NCBI RefSeq assembly: GCF_900566085.1
Contig: NZ_UPHT01000170.1
Coordinates: forward strand, 1 to 64,000
From: Mycobacterium attenuatum
GTDB taxonomy: Bacteria > Actinomycetota > Actinomycetes > Mycobacteriales > Mycobacteriaceae
Reading direction: 5' to 3'
DNA: 64,000 bases
Shown here one piece after another: positions 8,955 to 17,531 of the stretch; the first letter of the stretch is position 1; every line of letters begins with the position of its first letter. The notes beneath the pieces are model-generated. The model was not told the DNA's origin. It searched no databases and was given only the letters and a program-made list of their open reading frames with translations. A program made the position numbers and the translations under genes.

Positions 8955-9773
8955 TCAACCGCTGCGCCAGTTCGGCAAGGGCACGCGGGTGCCGCGCGGC
9001 GCCGGCAAGCTTGTCGAGGTATTCGAGCGCCGCCCGCAACCTGGCGTGGGTGCCTGTGCCCGCTGCACGACGAGCGGGTCGATGTTGGCCAGTTGCGGGT
9101 CATAGCCCAGCGCCGCCAGCGAGTTAGTATAGGAAAGCTTCACTGCCAGAAAGGCGTTGCTGGCGTACTTAGCCAGCTCGGCGCTCTCCGGCGTCATCCG
9201 CAATACCGGCTCGGCCTCCGGGCCGTATGTCTCGCGGATCCGTTGGGCGGCAACGTCGTCGAGGCTGCCGATGACCAGCCGGTCCGGATGCCGGAAATCG
9301 TGCACGGCATGCCCCTCGCGCAGAAATTCCGGTGTCGAGACAACACGAATGCCGTTGCTGCGCAACCGGTTATCCACGGTCGAGGTGGTACCGACCGGCA
9401 CCGTCGACTTGAGCGCCACAATGGCACCGCGCCGCAGGGTAGCGCCGAGTCGGTCGACCACCGAGTGCACCGCGGTCAGATCCGCCCGGCCGTCGCCGGC
9501 ACTGGGCGAGGGGGCGCAGACGAACACGACGTCGCGATCTGCCAGGGCGGCGAAGTCCGCGCTGAAGCTCAGCAGGCGGCGAGAAAGGCTGGCCCGCAAC
9601 AATTCCGGCAATTCTGGTTCGTCGATCACCGGTATTCCCGCGGAAAGTTTGCGCACCTTGTCGGTATCGATGTCGACCGCGATCGTGTGCAGTCCACGGC
9701 CGGCCATGCAGACGGCGGTGGTCAGACCGACGTATCCGACGCCGACGACACCGACCCGCGGTGGGGTGCTCAT
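8955..9773 (-). pseudogene. Truncated UDP-glucose/GDP-mannose dehydrogenase
   Basis: From the ATG at 9773 the frame has the full Rossmann start (VGVVGVGYVGLTTAVC), KSTVPVGTT, STPEFLREG and AELAKYASNAFLAVK, all hallmarks of UDP-glucose 6-dehydrogenase. Homology stops at NSLAAL, near 9107, about 222 residues in. The catalytic cysteine motif (GGSCLPKD) and the whole C-terminal domain are missing; about 50 unrelated residues follow to the stop. Family members are about 430-450 residues, so this is a deletion product without catalytic capacity. Its start overlaps the GT9 stop (ATGA), so it was the last gene of the glycan operon. Confidence 0.75.
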
Positions 9774-10717
9774 GCGGCCTCCCTCAACAGTCGCCGGCCG
9801 GCTTCGAGTACCGTCTCCACGTCGATGCGCAACAAGCCTGGATCGGGCACGTCGGCATGCGGATCGCCGTGCCCGCCGGCCCACAGTGCGAGATGTGGCC
9901 CCGGGCCGCGGGGACCCCAGCGGGCCGGGGCGGTAGGCCCGAAAAGCACCACGGACGCGGCACCGGTGGCGGCAGCCAGGTGCCCGACACCGGTGTCGCC
10001 GCAGATCACCAGCCGGCTGCCGCCAACCAGTCCGGTCAGTCCCGAAAGGTCCAGCGCTCCGGCCAGGACCACGCTCGGCGGCAGGCCCGCGCCGCGGGCG
10101 ACGTCGTGCGCGAGGTCGGATTCGGCGGGCGATCCGGTGATCACGATGTGGTGACCGTCAGCGGCCAACGCCGCGGCCACCGCGGCGAAGCGGTCCGCGG
10201 GCCACCGTCGCGCCGCCGCCGAGGCCCCGGGGTGAATCACCACCGCGCCGGTCGGGCCAAGCCGGACCGGCGGCCGTTGGACCGTGCCATCGCTTGGGTC
10301 ACAAGGGATGCCGGCCCACTCCAGCAGCGCGCACCAGCGGTCCACCTCGTGCACGCCGTGCCGCCAGGTCGGCCCCGCCAGCTCGGGATGACGAGGGTGC
10401 CGGTGCGTGATCACCGATTTGGGCTGCCACTGAAGCAGGTGTTCGATACTTTGCGGGCCGCACCCGTGCAGGTTGACCGCCAGGGCGGGCGGTTGCGGTA
10501 GCGGTCGCACGTCACCCAGGCCGGCGGTGGGCAGCACGTCGTCGACGGCGCCGGTGAGCAGCGCCAGCTCGCGAAAGCGTTCGGGAGCCGCGAGGGTGAT
10601 GCGGGCACCGGGATAGTGCCGGCGCAGCCCTCGCAGCGCGGGCACCGCCGTCAGCAGGTCGCCCAGCCCCAACGCGCGCAGCACCACGATGGCCTCGCCC
10701 GGCAACCCTACGGCCAC
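9770..10717 (-). CDS. GT9 heptosyltransferase-type glycosyltransferase
   Basis: A 315-residue GT-B enzyme of family 9 (heptosyltransferase I/II type, using ADP-heptose). Typical blocks: VLRALGLGDLLTAVPALRGL at the N-terminus, VVIHPGASAAARRWPADRF at the domain junction, and GDTGVGHLAAATG with VLFGPTAP in the nucleotide-binding half. It is presumably cytosolic or peripheral at the membrane. The GTG at 10717 has an ACGGAG site and overlaps the SDR stop by 10 bases; a GTG at 10687 is a possible alternative. Together with HldE and GmhA it points to heptose transfer, which is inference. Confidence 0.85.
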   Translation of the reverse strand: MAVGLPGEAIVVLRALGLGDLLTAVPALRGLRRHYPGARITLAAPERFRELALLTGAVDDVLPTAGLGDVRPLPQPPALAVNLHGCGPQSIEHLLQWQPKSVITHRHPRHPELAGPTWRHGVHEVDRWCALLEWAGIPCDPSDGTVQRPPVRLGPTGAVVIHPGASAAARRWPADRFAAVAAALAADGHHIVITGSPAESDLAHDVARGAGLPPSVVLAGALDLSGLTGLVGGSRLVICGDTGVGHLAAATGAASVVLFGPTAPARWGPRGPGPHLALWAGGHGDPHADVPDPGLLRIDVETVLEAGRRLLREAA

Positions 10718-11409
10718 GATGACTCCGTGGACGAGCAGACCACGAGCTCGCGGACTTCGCAGCCGAGAGGCTGGGACAGCGCGAAAACCACTGTCTCGGC
10801 GACATGTTCGGGTTTGTTGAGCTTGGCGTCGGCCGGTGGCCGGTACTGTTCGGTGCGGCCGTCGAAGAACGGGGTGTGCATGCCGCCGGGGATCAGCAGC
10901 GTCACCCCGACCTGCCCGGCCAGTTCGGCCGCCAAGGCCCGGGTGAAGCCGACGATGCCGAATTTCGAGGCGCAGTAGGCCGTGGCGTCGCTGACCGCTT
11001 TGATGCCCAGGGTCGAGGCGCAGGTGACGACGCGCCCGTGGCTGGCCTTCAGGTAAGGCAGGGCGACGCGCACGACGGCCGCAGTGCCTACCAGGTTGAC
11101 GGCGATCACCTGCTCCCATTCCTTGGCCGGGACGTGGTCGAGGGTGCCGCAGGAGTCGATGCCGGCCGCGGTGAACACCCCCGCGATCCGGCCGTCCACC
11201 CGGCCGGCCAGCGACTCGACGGCGGCCTCGACCGCAGCGGTGTCGGCCAGGTCGGCGGCCGCATACGGCACGTCGGCTGCCGGGGGCTTCCTGTCGAGGA
11301 CCAGCGGCGTGCCGCCACGGCGGGCCACCGCCGCGACAGTGGCCGCGCCCAGCCCGGAGGAGCCACCCGAAATCAGCACGGCCCCAAGGTGGTTCGTAGA
11401 GTCAGACAT
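10708..11409 (-). CDS. SDR-family oxidoreductase of the glycan cluster
   Basis: A 233-residue classical short-chain dehydrogenase: cofactor motif GGSSGLGAAT, the TAAGI stretch corresponding to NAG, catalytic Ser in CASTLG, and YCASK (Tyr-x-x-x-Lys). The substrate is unknown; by position it may oxidise, reduce or epimerise a sugar or sugar nucleotide of the pathway. It is not HldD, which belongs to the extended SDR group. A GAAAGGT ribosome site precedes the ATG at 11409, only 1 base after hldE ends. Confidence 0.8.
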   Translation of the reverse strand: MSDSTNHLGAVLISGGSSGLGAATVAAVARRGGTPLVLDRKPPAADVPYAAADLADTAAVEAAVESLAGRVDGRIAGVFTAAGIDSCGTLDHVPAKEWEQVIAVNLVGTAAVVRVALPYLKASHGRVVTCASTLGIKAVSDATAYCASKFGIVGFTRALAAELAGQVGVTLLIPGGMHTPFFDGRTEQYRPPADAKLNKPEHVAETVVFALSQPLGCEVRELVVCSSTESSWP

Positions 11410-11410
11410 G

Positions 11411-12802
11411 TCAAGACCTTTCGGTGCGGGTGCGGGCAGAAGTCGCCGCGGCAATCAATCGGGACGACGAGTAGCCCGCGACCGTGGGCAGGATGACGAC
11501 CTCACCGTCGTGGCGGCGCACCACCTCGGCTTCGGGGAGGTCGGCCGCCGCGTAGTCGCCGCCCTTGACCCAGATGTCGGGCCGCAGTTGTTCCAGCAGG
11601 CGCTGCGGAGTGGGTTCGTCGAAGATCGCCACCGCGTCGACGCAGGCCAGCGCGGCCAGCACCCGGGCCCGGTCGGCGTCGCGCATCACCGGGCGTCCGT
11701 CGCCTTTTAGTGCGCGTACCGACTTGTCGGAGTTGACCAGCACGATCAGGGCGTCGCCGAGTTCGCGAGCCTGGCGCAGCAACCTGATGTGCCCGGTGTG
11801 CAGCAGGTCGAAGCAGCCGCCGGTGGCCACCACGGTGTGACCGTCGCGGCGCAACCGCTCTGCAAGCGCGACCGCGTCCACCCCGGCCGGGTCTTCGATC
11901 CGGGTGCCCGTGGGCAGCACGGCGCGCAGGACGGGGGCCGAGACGGCGGCCGCGCCGCCGGTGGCCACGAAGCGGGCGGCGTCGGCAACCGCGGCGACCA
12001 CCGCGGCTACCGGCCCCGCCCCGGCTCCCAGGGCAGTGGCCGCGGCGACGGCGAAGCGGTCGCCCGCTCCGCAGACGTCGCCGGAGGCCCCCGCCGGTTG
12101 CGGGACCCCGACATGTTCGGCCGCACCGTGGGGCCCGTAGACCCACGCGCCGTGCTCGCCGCGGGTGATGCAGACCAGCTGTGCGCACCATCTCTTGCGC
12201 AGCAGCTCGCCGTCCCTGCTGTCACCACAGAAGTGCTGCGCCTCTTGCTGATTGGGTGTCACCAAGGAACAGCCCGGCACCGGCACCGAACCGCGGGGAT
12301 GCGGGTCCCAGACAATCGGGATCCGGGGCGCCAGCTGGCTCAGCACACCCCGTATCTCCGGCAGCGCGGTCACACCGCCGCCGTAGTCGGCTACACAGAT
12401 CGCTCGCGCGCCGGCCAGCACCGTCGTCACGTCGTCGGACAGTGGCCGGCTTACCGGCGAGCCGTCGCCGCCGTCGAGTCGCAGCAGCGACTGTCCCCGC
12501 GCCCGAATCCTGGTCTTGATCACCGTGGTTCCGCGCATCGGCAACCCCAGCACCCGCACCCCGGCGGCGGCCAGCAGGCCATGCAACTGGCGGCCGGCGT
12601 CGTCGTCGGCGATTCCGGTGACCAATACGACCCGGGTTTCGGTGCGCGCGGCCAGCAGCGCGGCCAGCCCCGCCCCGCCCGGCCGCTGCATCAGCCGCTG
12701 GGTGTCGACCACCGGCACGGGAGCCTCCGGGCTCAGCCTGGTCGCCGTCCCTTCGATATCGATGTCGAGCATCGAATCGCCTACGATCACAAGCGGTTTC
12801 AT
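11411..12802 (-). CDS. hldE: Bifunctional heptose-7-phosphate kinase / heptose-1-phosphate adenylyltransferase
   Basis: A 463-residue fusion enzyme of the ADP-heptose pathway. Residues 1-310 form a PfkB/ribokinase domain (IVGDSMLDIDIEG, RPGGAG, and the catalytic GAGD in GDVCGAGDRF) that phosphorylates D-glycero-D-manno-heptose 7-phosphate at C1. Residues 325-463 form a nucleotidyltransferase domain (GGCFDLLHTGHIRLL with the HxGH motif, VNSDKSV, RPDIWVKGGDY, GYSSSRLI) that adds AMP to heptose 1-phosphate. Length and order match Gram-negative HldE. It overlaps the gmhA stop by ATGA and is followed by the SDR. ADP-heptose synthesis is unexpected in an organism without LPS. Confidence 0.93.
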   Translation of the reverse strand: MKPLVIVGDSMLDIDIEGTATRLSPEAPVPVVDTQRLMQRPGGAGLAALLAARTETRVVLVTGIADDDAGRQLHGLLAAAGVRVLGLPMRGTTVIKTRIRARGQSLLRLDGGDGSPVSRPLSDDVTTVLAGARAICVADYGGGVTALPEIRGVLSQLAPRIPIVWDPHPRGSVPVPGCSLVTPNQQEAQHFCGDSRDGELLRKRWCAQLVCITRGEHGAWVYGPHGAAEHVGVPQPAGASGDVCGAGDRFAVAAATALGAGAGPVAAVVAAVADAARFVATGGAAAVSAPVLRAVLPTGTRIEDPAGVDAVALAERLRRDGHTVVATGGCFDLLHTGHIRLLRQARELGDALIVLVNSDKSVRALKGDGRPVMRDADRARVLAALACVDAVAIFDEPTPQRLLEQLRPDIWVKGGDYAAADLPEAEVVRRHDGEVVILPTVAGYSSSRLIAAATSARTRTERS

Positions 12803-13368
12803 ACGCGCTCCGAACTCAGCAGCACATCGTCGACCGCCATGCACAGTCCATGGACCAGCATCAGGTGGATCTCCTGAACGGTCGCCGTGGTCGGGGCATC
12901 CACGCTGATCGCCTCATGACACATGGCGGCCAGCACGTTGGGCGCCGGCCCGGTCAGGCCCCAGGTGAGCATGTCGAGGCCGTGGGCAGCCTTGACCGCT
13001 GCCAGCACATTCTGGCTGCTGCCACTGGTCGACAGCGCTACCAGCACGTCGCCGCGCCGGCCGTGGGCGCGCACTCCCCGAGCGAACATCTCCTCTTCGC
13101 CGTAGTCGTTGGCGATGGCCGTTAGCGCCGCGGTATCGGCATGTAAGGCAATGGCCGACAACGGAATACGCTCGTCACGGAAGCGCCCGACGAGTTCGGC
13201 CGTCAGGTGCTGGGCCTCGGCGGCGCTGCCGCCGTTGCCACACGCCAGCAGCCGGCCGCCGCCGCTCAGCACCGCCGCCAGCTGCCGCCCCCACCGGCGC
13301 AGTCGCGCTGCCTCGGCACTGGTCCGGCCCACCGCGTCACGCAATGCGTCGAAGTGCCCTTCGATCAT
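12799..13368 (-). CDS. gmhA: Sedoheptulose-7-phosphate isomerase
   Basis: A 189-residue SIS-domain enzyme that turns sedoheptulose 7-phosphate into D-glycero-D-manno-heptose 7-phosphate, the first step of activated-heptose synthesis. The signature ACGNGGSAAEAQHL and LSTSGSSQNVL bind the sugar phosphate, and the C-terminal QEIHLMLVHGL supplies the catalytic histidine and glutamate. The length is normal. A strong GGAGAGGAGG site precedes the ATG at 13368, which overlaps the stop of the upstream GT9 gene (ATGA). The product feeds HldE, encoded directly downstream. Confidence 0.93.
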   Translation of the reverse strand: MIEGHFDALRDAVGRTSAEAARLRRWGRQLAAVLSGGGRLLACGNGGSAAEAQHLTAELVGRFRDERIPLSAIALHADTAALTAIANDYGEEEMFARGVRAHGRRGDVLVALSTSGSSQNVLAAVKAAHGLDMLTWGLTGPAPNVLAAMCHEAISVDAPTTATVQEIHLMLVHGLCMAVDDVLLSSERV

Positions 13369-14396
13369 GGCGGTCCTCCTCTCCACCGCACCGCGGCAAG
13401 GAGCTCGGCGTCTTTGATTCCGTCCAGGCAGGGGTGGCCGGGCACCGGGCAGACCCGGGCGCGGCTGGCCCGACACGGCGCGGCCTGGTCACCGAGCACG
13501 CTGACCCGCCGGCCGTAGGGCCGCCATTGCGCCGCCGGAACGACGGGCGCGAACAACGACACCACCGGGGTTCCGACCGCGGCGGCCAGGTGCGCCGGGC
13601 CGGTGTTGGGCGCCACGACGGCGCGCGCCGCCGCGAACACCGCGGCCAGCTCCGCGAGGCTGGTCGCACCGCCCAGGTCGACGGCCACGTCGCCGGCCAC
13701 CGCGGCGGTGAGCCGGACCTCGTCGGGACCACCGGTGACGACGACGCGGTACCCGGCAGCAGCCAGCGCCGCCACCATGGACGCACTGCGAGCCTGGGTC
13801 GGTTGTCGCGCCGGCACCGCCGCGCCGGGGTGGAACACCACGAACGGGCCCGGGCCGATCCGGGTGGCCAGCCGGCTGGGCAACGGATCGACCGCACGCA
13901 CCCGCAGCGCGCCGTCGTCACCGGCGGGCAGCGGGCATCCGGCCGCATCGGTCAGCGACAGCGCCCGCTGCGGCTCCGGGACTCCGCTGGGCGCCTGGTG
14001 TCGCAGATCCAGCAGCGCACCCGGGTAGTCGGTGCTGATCGCGCCCACCCACGGCACCGAGGCCATCTTGGCCAGCAGCGCCAGCGGCAGCGGTGACTGG
14101 TGAAAGGACGTGAAGATGTACATGCGGCGGGGCGCGATGTCACGCAGCTGCTTGACCAGCGCCTCGGCGTGGGCGGCGGTCAGCTCCGGCGAGTCGAAAT
14201 CCACCCACGGGGCCTGCCATTCCACGATCTCGTCGACGCCGGCGAGCAGTTCGGCGGCGGTGTGGCCGCGGGGGCCGACGAGCATGACGACCCGGTCGTG
14301 GTAGGCGGCGACGGCCCGCACCGCGGGACCGGTGATCAGCACGTCGCCGGCGCTGTCGAGCCGGGCCACGATGGCCGTATTCGCGCGGGTACTCAT
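13365..14396 (-). CDS. Second GT9 heptosyltransferase-type glycosyltransferase
   Basis: A 343-residue GT-B enzyme of family 9. The N-terminus reads IVARLDSAGDVLITGPAVRA (the family's donor/acceptor loop), the domain junction is FVVFHPGAAVPARQ, and the ADP-sugar site is APNTGPAHLAAAVGTPVVSLF. The C-terminus has a cysteine-rich stretch (CRASRARVCPVPGHPC), which is common in this family. It shares strand, ATGA overlaps and presumably donor with the other GT9 gene, so two heptose transfers are likely. It overlaps the upstream GT2-HAD gene by 4 bases. Confidence 0.87.
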   Translation of the reverse strand: MSTRANTAIVARLDSAGDVLITGPAVRAVAAYHDRVVMLVGPRGHTAAELLAGVDEIVEWQAPWVDFDSPELTAAHAEALVKQLRDIAPRRMYIFTSFHQSPLPLALLAKMASVPWVGAISTDYPGALLDLRHQAPSGVPEPQRALSLTDAAGCPLPAGDDGALRVRAVDPLPSRLATRIGPGPFVVFHPGAAVPARQPTQARSASMVAALAAAGYRVVVTGGPDEVRLTAAVAGDVAVDLGGATSLAELAAVFAAARAVVAPNTGPAHLAAAVGTPVVSLFAPVVPAAQWRPYGRRVSVLGDQAAPCRASRARVCPVPGHPCLDGIKDAELLAAVRWRGGPP

Positions 14397-15886
14397 CGGC
14401 ACTCCCGCAGCACCAGCGAAGCGGCCTCGTCCAGCGTCGCGGCGACCCGTGCCCGGGCCTGCGCCCGGGTGATCTCCCCCGGCAGGGTGCGCGCGGTGGG
14501 CACCAGTACCGCCTCGGCGCCGGCAGCCAGCGCCGCCTCGACATCGCCGCCGGTGTCGCCGATCATCACGCAGCGGCTCGGCGGTACCGCCAGCGCATCG
14601 GCGGCGGCCAGCACCATTCCTGGTCGCGGTTTGCGGCAACCGCAGCCGTCCGTCTCGCCGTGCGTGCACACCTGCCAGGAGTCGAACGGGCCGAGCAGCG
14701 CGTCGACCCGGGCGTTGACGGCGGTCAGCTGGTCGGTGCTGATCAGCCCGCGGGCCACCCCGGACTGGTTGGTGACGACGGCGAGCAGCAGCCCGTGTTC
14801 ACGCAGCCGCCGCAGCGCGCGCATGGCATCGGGAGTGGGCTGAACGCCGTCGGGATCGTTGAGGTAGGGCTGGTCGACGATCAGCGTGTCGTCGCGGTCC
14901 AGCAGCACCGCCAGCGGCGGGTCCCGCCGAGCCCGGCGAAACACCCACTCGCCGGTCAGCCGGTGCGCCACGGCGACCGGCGGAATCAGCGCGCTGGTCA
15001 CCGAAATCCGAAGGGCCTCAACCACAGACCGCGGGCCTGCCCGCCAGCGCCGGGCGCTGAACTCCGCCGTCAGCAGCAGCCACAGCATGGCCGCGAGGCG
15101 GCGCGCCGAATCGCGGCGCAGTAGTGCGGCGAGCACCGCGACGCCGCCGGCCGCGGTGGTGGCCAGGTGCGCCGGCAGCCGGCCCGGCCCTTCCCCGACC
15201 GTGGTTCGCCAGGATCGGCCGTATTTGCGGCGCAGCAGTGCGTTGTCGCGGTTTCCGGCCTGAGCGCGCACGCTGGACCCCCAGCTGGCCGGGGCGACGG
15301 GGTGCAGGCTGCGACGGCTACCGCGCGCGATAGCACCGCCGGCGGCGACGATGCGGGCCGCCAGGTCGGAGTCCTCGCGATAGGCGCGGGGAAACCGCTC
15401 GTCGAAGCCGCCGACGCCGACCAGCACGTCGCGGCGATAGGCCATGTCGGCGGTGATCCAGCGTGCCGATGCCAGCCGCAGGGTGCGGCGATCGTCGTCG
15501 GTCGGCCGGCCCGGCCGGGCTGCCGGCACCTCGATCACCGCCTGGGAGCCCACCGCGCCCGCCGCGTCGGCGACCGCCAGGTCGGCGGCCAGCTCCGAGC
15601 GCCACCGCGGACCGGGCACGACGTCGTCATCCAGGAAGCACACCCACCGGGCGGCGGTGGCGCGCCATCCGACGTTGCGCGCGGCTGCCGGGCCGCGCCC
15701 ACCGCTGGCCAGCACCCGCACCGCAAGGCCGCCGCCCACTTCCAGGGCGGCGCACGGGTGCGGCCGGTCGTCCACCACCACCACCTCCGCGGGCGCTGGC
15801 CCGTCTCGTTGGGACAGCGCAATTCCTAAGCGCTGCAGTGACTCTCGTCCTACGGTGGGCACCACGATCGCGTAGCCGGACGTCAT
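14393..15886 (-). CDS. GT2 glycosyltransferase fused to a GmhB-like HAD phosphatase
   Basis: A 497-residue two-domain protein. Residues 1-260 are a family 2 glycosyltransferase: IVVPTVGRES, VVDDR, FLDDDVVPG (the DxD-type metal site), GGFDERFPRAYREDSD. A helical, partly hydrophobic linker (about 250-320) follows. Residues 325-497 are a HAD-IIIA phosphatase: LLDRDDTLI nucleophile loop, VTNQSG, the zinc site CTHGETDGCGCRKPRPG, and MIGDTGGD. The latter is the GmhB signature (removal of the C7 phosphate from heptose 1,7-bisphosphate), supplying the step otherwise missing between the two HldE reactions. The start at 15886 overlaps the carbamoyltransferase stop (ATGA). Confidence 0.88.
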   Translation of the reverse strand: MTSGYAIVVPTVGRESLQRLGIALSQRDGPAPAEVVVVDDRPHPCAALEVGGGLAVRVLASGGRGPAAARNVGWRATAARWVCFLDDDVVPGPRWRSELAADLAVADAAGAVGSQAVIEVPAARPGRPTDDDRRTLRLASARWITADMAYRRDVLVGVGGFDERFPRAYREDSDLAARIVAAGGAIARGSRRSLHPVAPASWGSSVRAQAGNRDNALLRRKYGRSWRTTVGEGPGRLPAHLATTAAGGVAVLAALLRRDSARRLAAMLWLLLTAEFSARRWRAGPRSVVEALRISVTSALIPPVAVAHRLTGEWVFRRARRDPPLAVLLDRDDTLIVDQPYLNDPDGVQPTPDAMRALRRLREHGLLLAVVTNQSGVARGLISTDQLTAVNARVDALLGPFDSWQVCTHGETDGCGCRKPRPGMVLAAADALAVPPSRCVMIGDTGGDVEAALAAGAEAVLVPTARTLPGEITRAQARARVAATLDEAASLVLRECR

Positions 15887-17523
15887 CGGCCCCGCCTGAC
15901 CAGGTAGCGGCCAATGGCCAGCACGTCGATGGGGGAACTGCCGAACACCTCCAGCGCATCCCGCGGGCTGTCCACCATCGGCCGCCCCGCGGTGTTGAAA
16001 CTGGTGTTGATCACCACCGGCACCCCGCTGTGCTGTGCGAACCTGCTGATGGTCGCGTGCAGCCGCGGGTCGGCGTCGTGGTCCACGGTCTGGATGCGTG
16101 CGGTGCCGTCGACGTGGGTGACCGCGGGAATCCGGTCGCGCCACGCCTCGGCAACATCGTGCACGAACAGCATGTAGGGGCTGGGCAGCGGACCGCGGGA
16201 AAAGATCTCGGCGGCGCGCTCGGCGAGCACCATCGGCGCTACCGGACGGAACTGTTCGCGTCCCTTGACCGAGTTGAGCCGTTCCAGGTTGGCGGGGTCG
16301 CGCGGGTCGGCCAGCAGTGAGCGGCCGCCCAGTGCGCGCGGGCCGAATTCGGCGCGGCCCTGGAACCAGCCGACCAGCTGGTTCGCGGCCAGCGTGTCGC
16401 CGACGGCGGCCGAAATATCCGGTGGCTCTTCATACGTGACGGCAGCGCTGTCGAGGGTGGCCCGGATCTGCGCGTCGGACCAGGCGCGGCCCAGTTGCGC
16501 CGTCGGCATCGGGACGATCGGCTCGCCGTAGGCCGCGGCGAGCGACAGCGCGGCCCCCAGCGCGGTGCCGGAGTCGCCGGCGGCGGGCTGCACCCACACC
16601 CGGTCGAAGCCGGACTCTGCGTAGATGCGGGTGTTGGCAACGCAATTGAGCGCCACGCCGCCGGCCAGGCAGAGTGCGTCGCTGTCGGTGCGGTCGCGCA
16701 GCCAGCCGGCCAGGTCGAGCAATACCTCTTCGACGACGCGTTGCACGCTGCAGGCCAGGTCGGCGTGTACCGGGTCCAGACCCTCGGCGTGCGGGGCACG
16801 GCGCGGCGCCATGTCCTCCCACTCGATGGGTTTGGTCCTAAACCCACCGTCGGCGCACGCGTACACCCGGTCGCGTAGCGCTTCGAGGAATGTGGGGCGG
16901 CCGTAGGAGGCCATCGCCATCACCTTGTACTCGTCGCTAGAGCGCGCGAAACCCAGGTGCTCGGTGAGGCTTTCGTAGAGCAGCCCCAACGAGTCCGGCA
17001 GCCGCTGCGATGCCAGCACGTCGAGTTTGTGGTCGCGATATACGCCGGCCAGCATCGAGGTCCGCTCGCCGCGGCCGTCGATCACCAGCACCGCGGTGTC
17101 CGGGTGCGGCGAGGCCAGAGCTGTCGATGCCGCATGCGCGACGTGATGACGAATATGTTGTACCACTTCGGGTTTGATCCCGGGAACAGCGGTCGCCAGA
17201 AAGCGCGGCGCCCGCTGGGCGTACAGCGTGCGCAGGTGCTCCCAGTCCCGGTCCAGCCCGGCCGGGTCGAGCGGCTCTTCGTACATCAATGCCGGGTCAT
17301 AGGAATAGCCGATCGCGTCGATCTGCGCCGCGCGGATACCGGCGTGGTCCAGACACCACCGGATGGCCGCGACCGGAAGTTCCCACGTCGAGAAGGGCAC
17401 CGCCGGCTTGCCGTGCTTGCGCCGCGAAAACCGCTCCTCCTCGGCGGCCGCCACCACGTGCCCGTCGACCACGAGAGCCGCAGCCGAATCGTGAAATACC
17501 GCGTTGACACCCAGGATTCGCAC
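15883..17523 (-). CDS. NodU/CmcH-family O-carbamoyltransferase
   Basis: A 546-residue carbamoyltransferase, which moves a carbamoyl group from carbamoyl phosphate (via carbamoyl-AMP) to a hydroxyl of a sugar. The N-terminal Kae1-like domain starts ILGVNAVFHDSAAAL, with the metal-binding histidines in HHVAHAAS. CLAGGVALNCVAN and QPAAGDSGTALG lie in the ATP-binding core, and the C-terminal YrdC-like region has FGPRALGGRSLLADPR and PVVINTSFNT. The GTG at 17523 has a strong TAGGAGG site. It follows the UXS-like epimerase and precedes the GT2-HAD gene, so it probably decorates the glycan built by this cluster. Confidence 0.92.
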   Translation of the reverse strand: MRILGVNAVFHDSAAALVVDGHVVAAAEEERFSRRKHGKPAVPFSTWELPVAAIRWCLDHAGIRAAQIDAIGYSYDPALMYEEPLDPAGLDRDWEHLRTLYAQRAPRFLATAVPGIKPEVVQHIRHHVAHAASTALASPHPDTAVLVIDGRGERTSMLAGVYRDHKLDVLASQRLPDSLGLLYESLTEHLGFARSSDEYKVMAMASYGRPTFLEALRDRVYACADGGFRTKPIEWEDMAPRRAPHAEGLDPVHADLACSVQRVVEEVLLDLAGWLRDRTDSDALCLAGGVALNCVANTRIYAESGFDRVWVQPAAGDSGTALGAALSLAAAYGEPIVPMPTAQLGRAWSDAQIRATLDSAAVTYEEPPDISAAVGDTLAANQLVGWFQGRAEFGPRALGGRSLLADPRDPANLERLNSVKGREQFRPVAPMVLAERAAEIFSRGPLPSPYMLFVHDVAEAWRDRIPAVTHVDGTARIQTVDHDADPRLHATISRFAQHSGVPVVINTSFNTAGRPMVDSPRDALEVFGSSPIDVLAIGRYLVRRGR

Positions 17524-17531
17524 CGAGCCTC

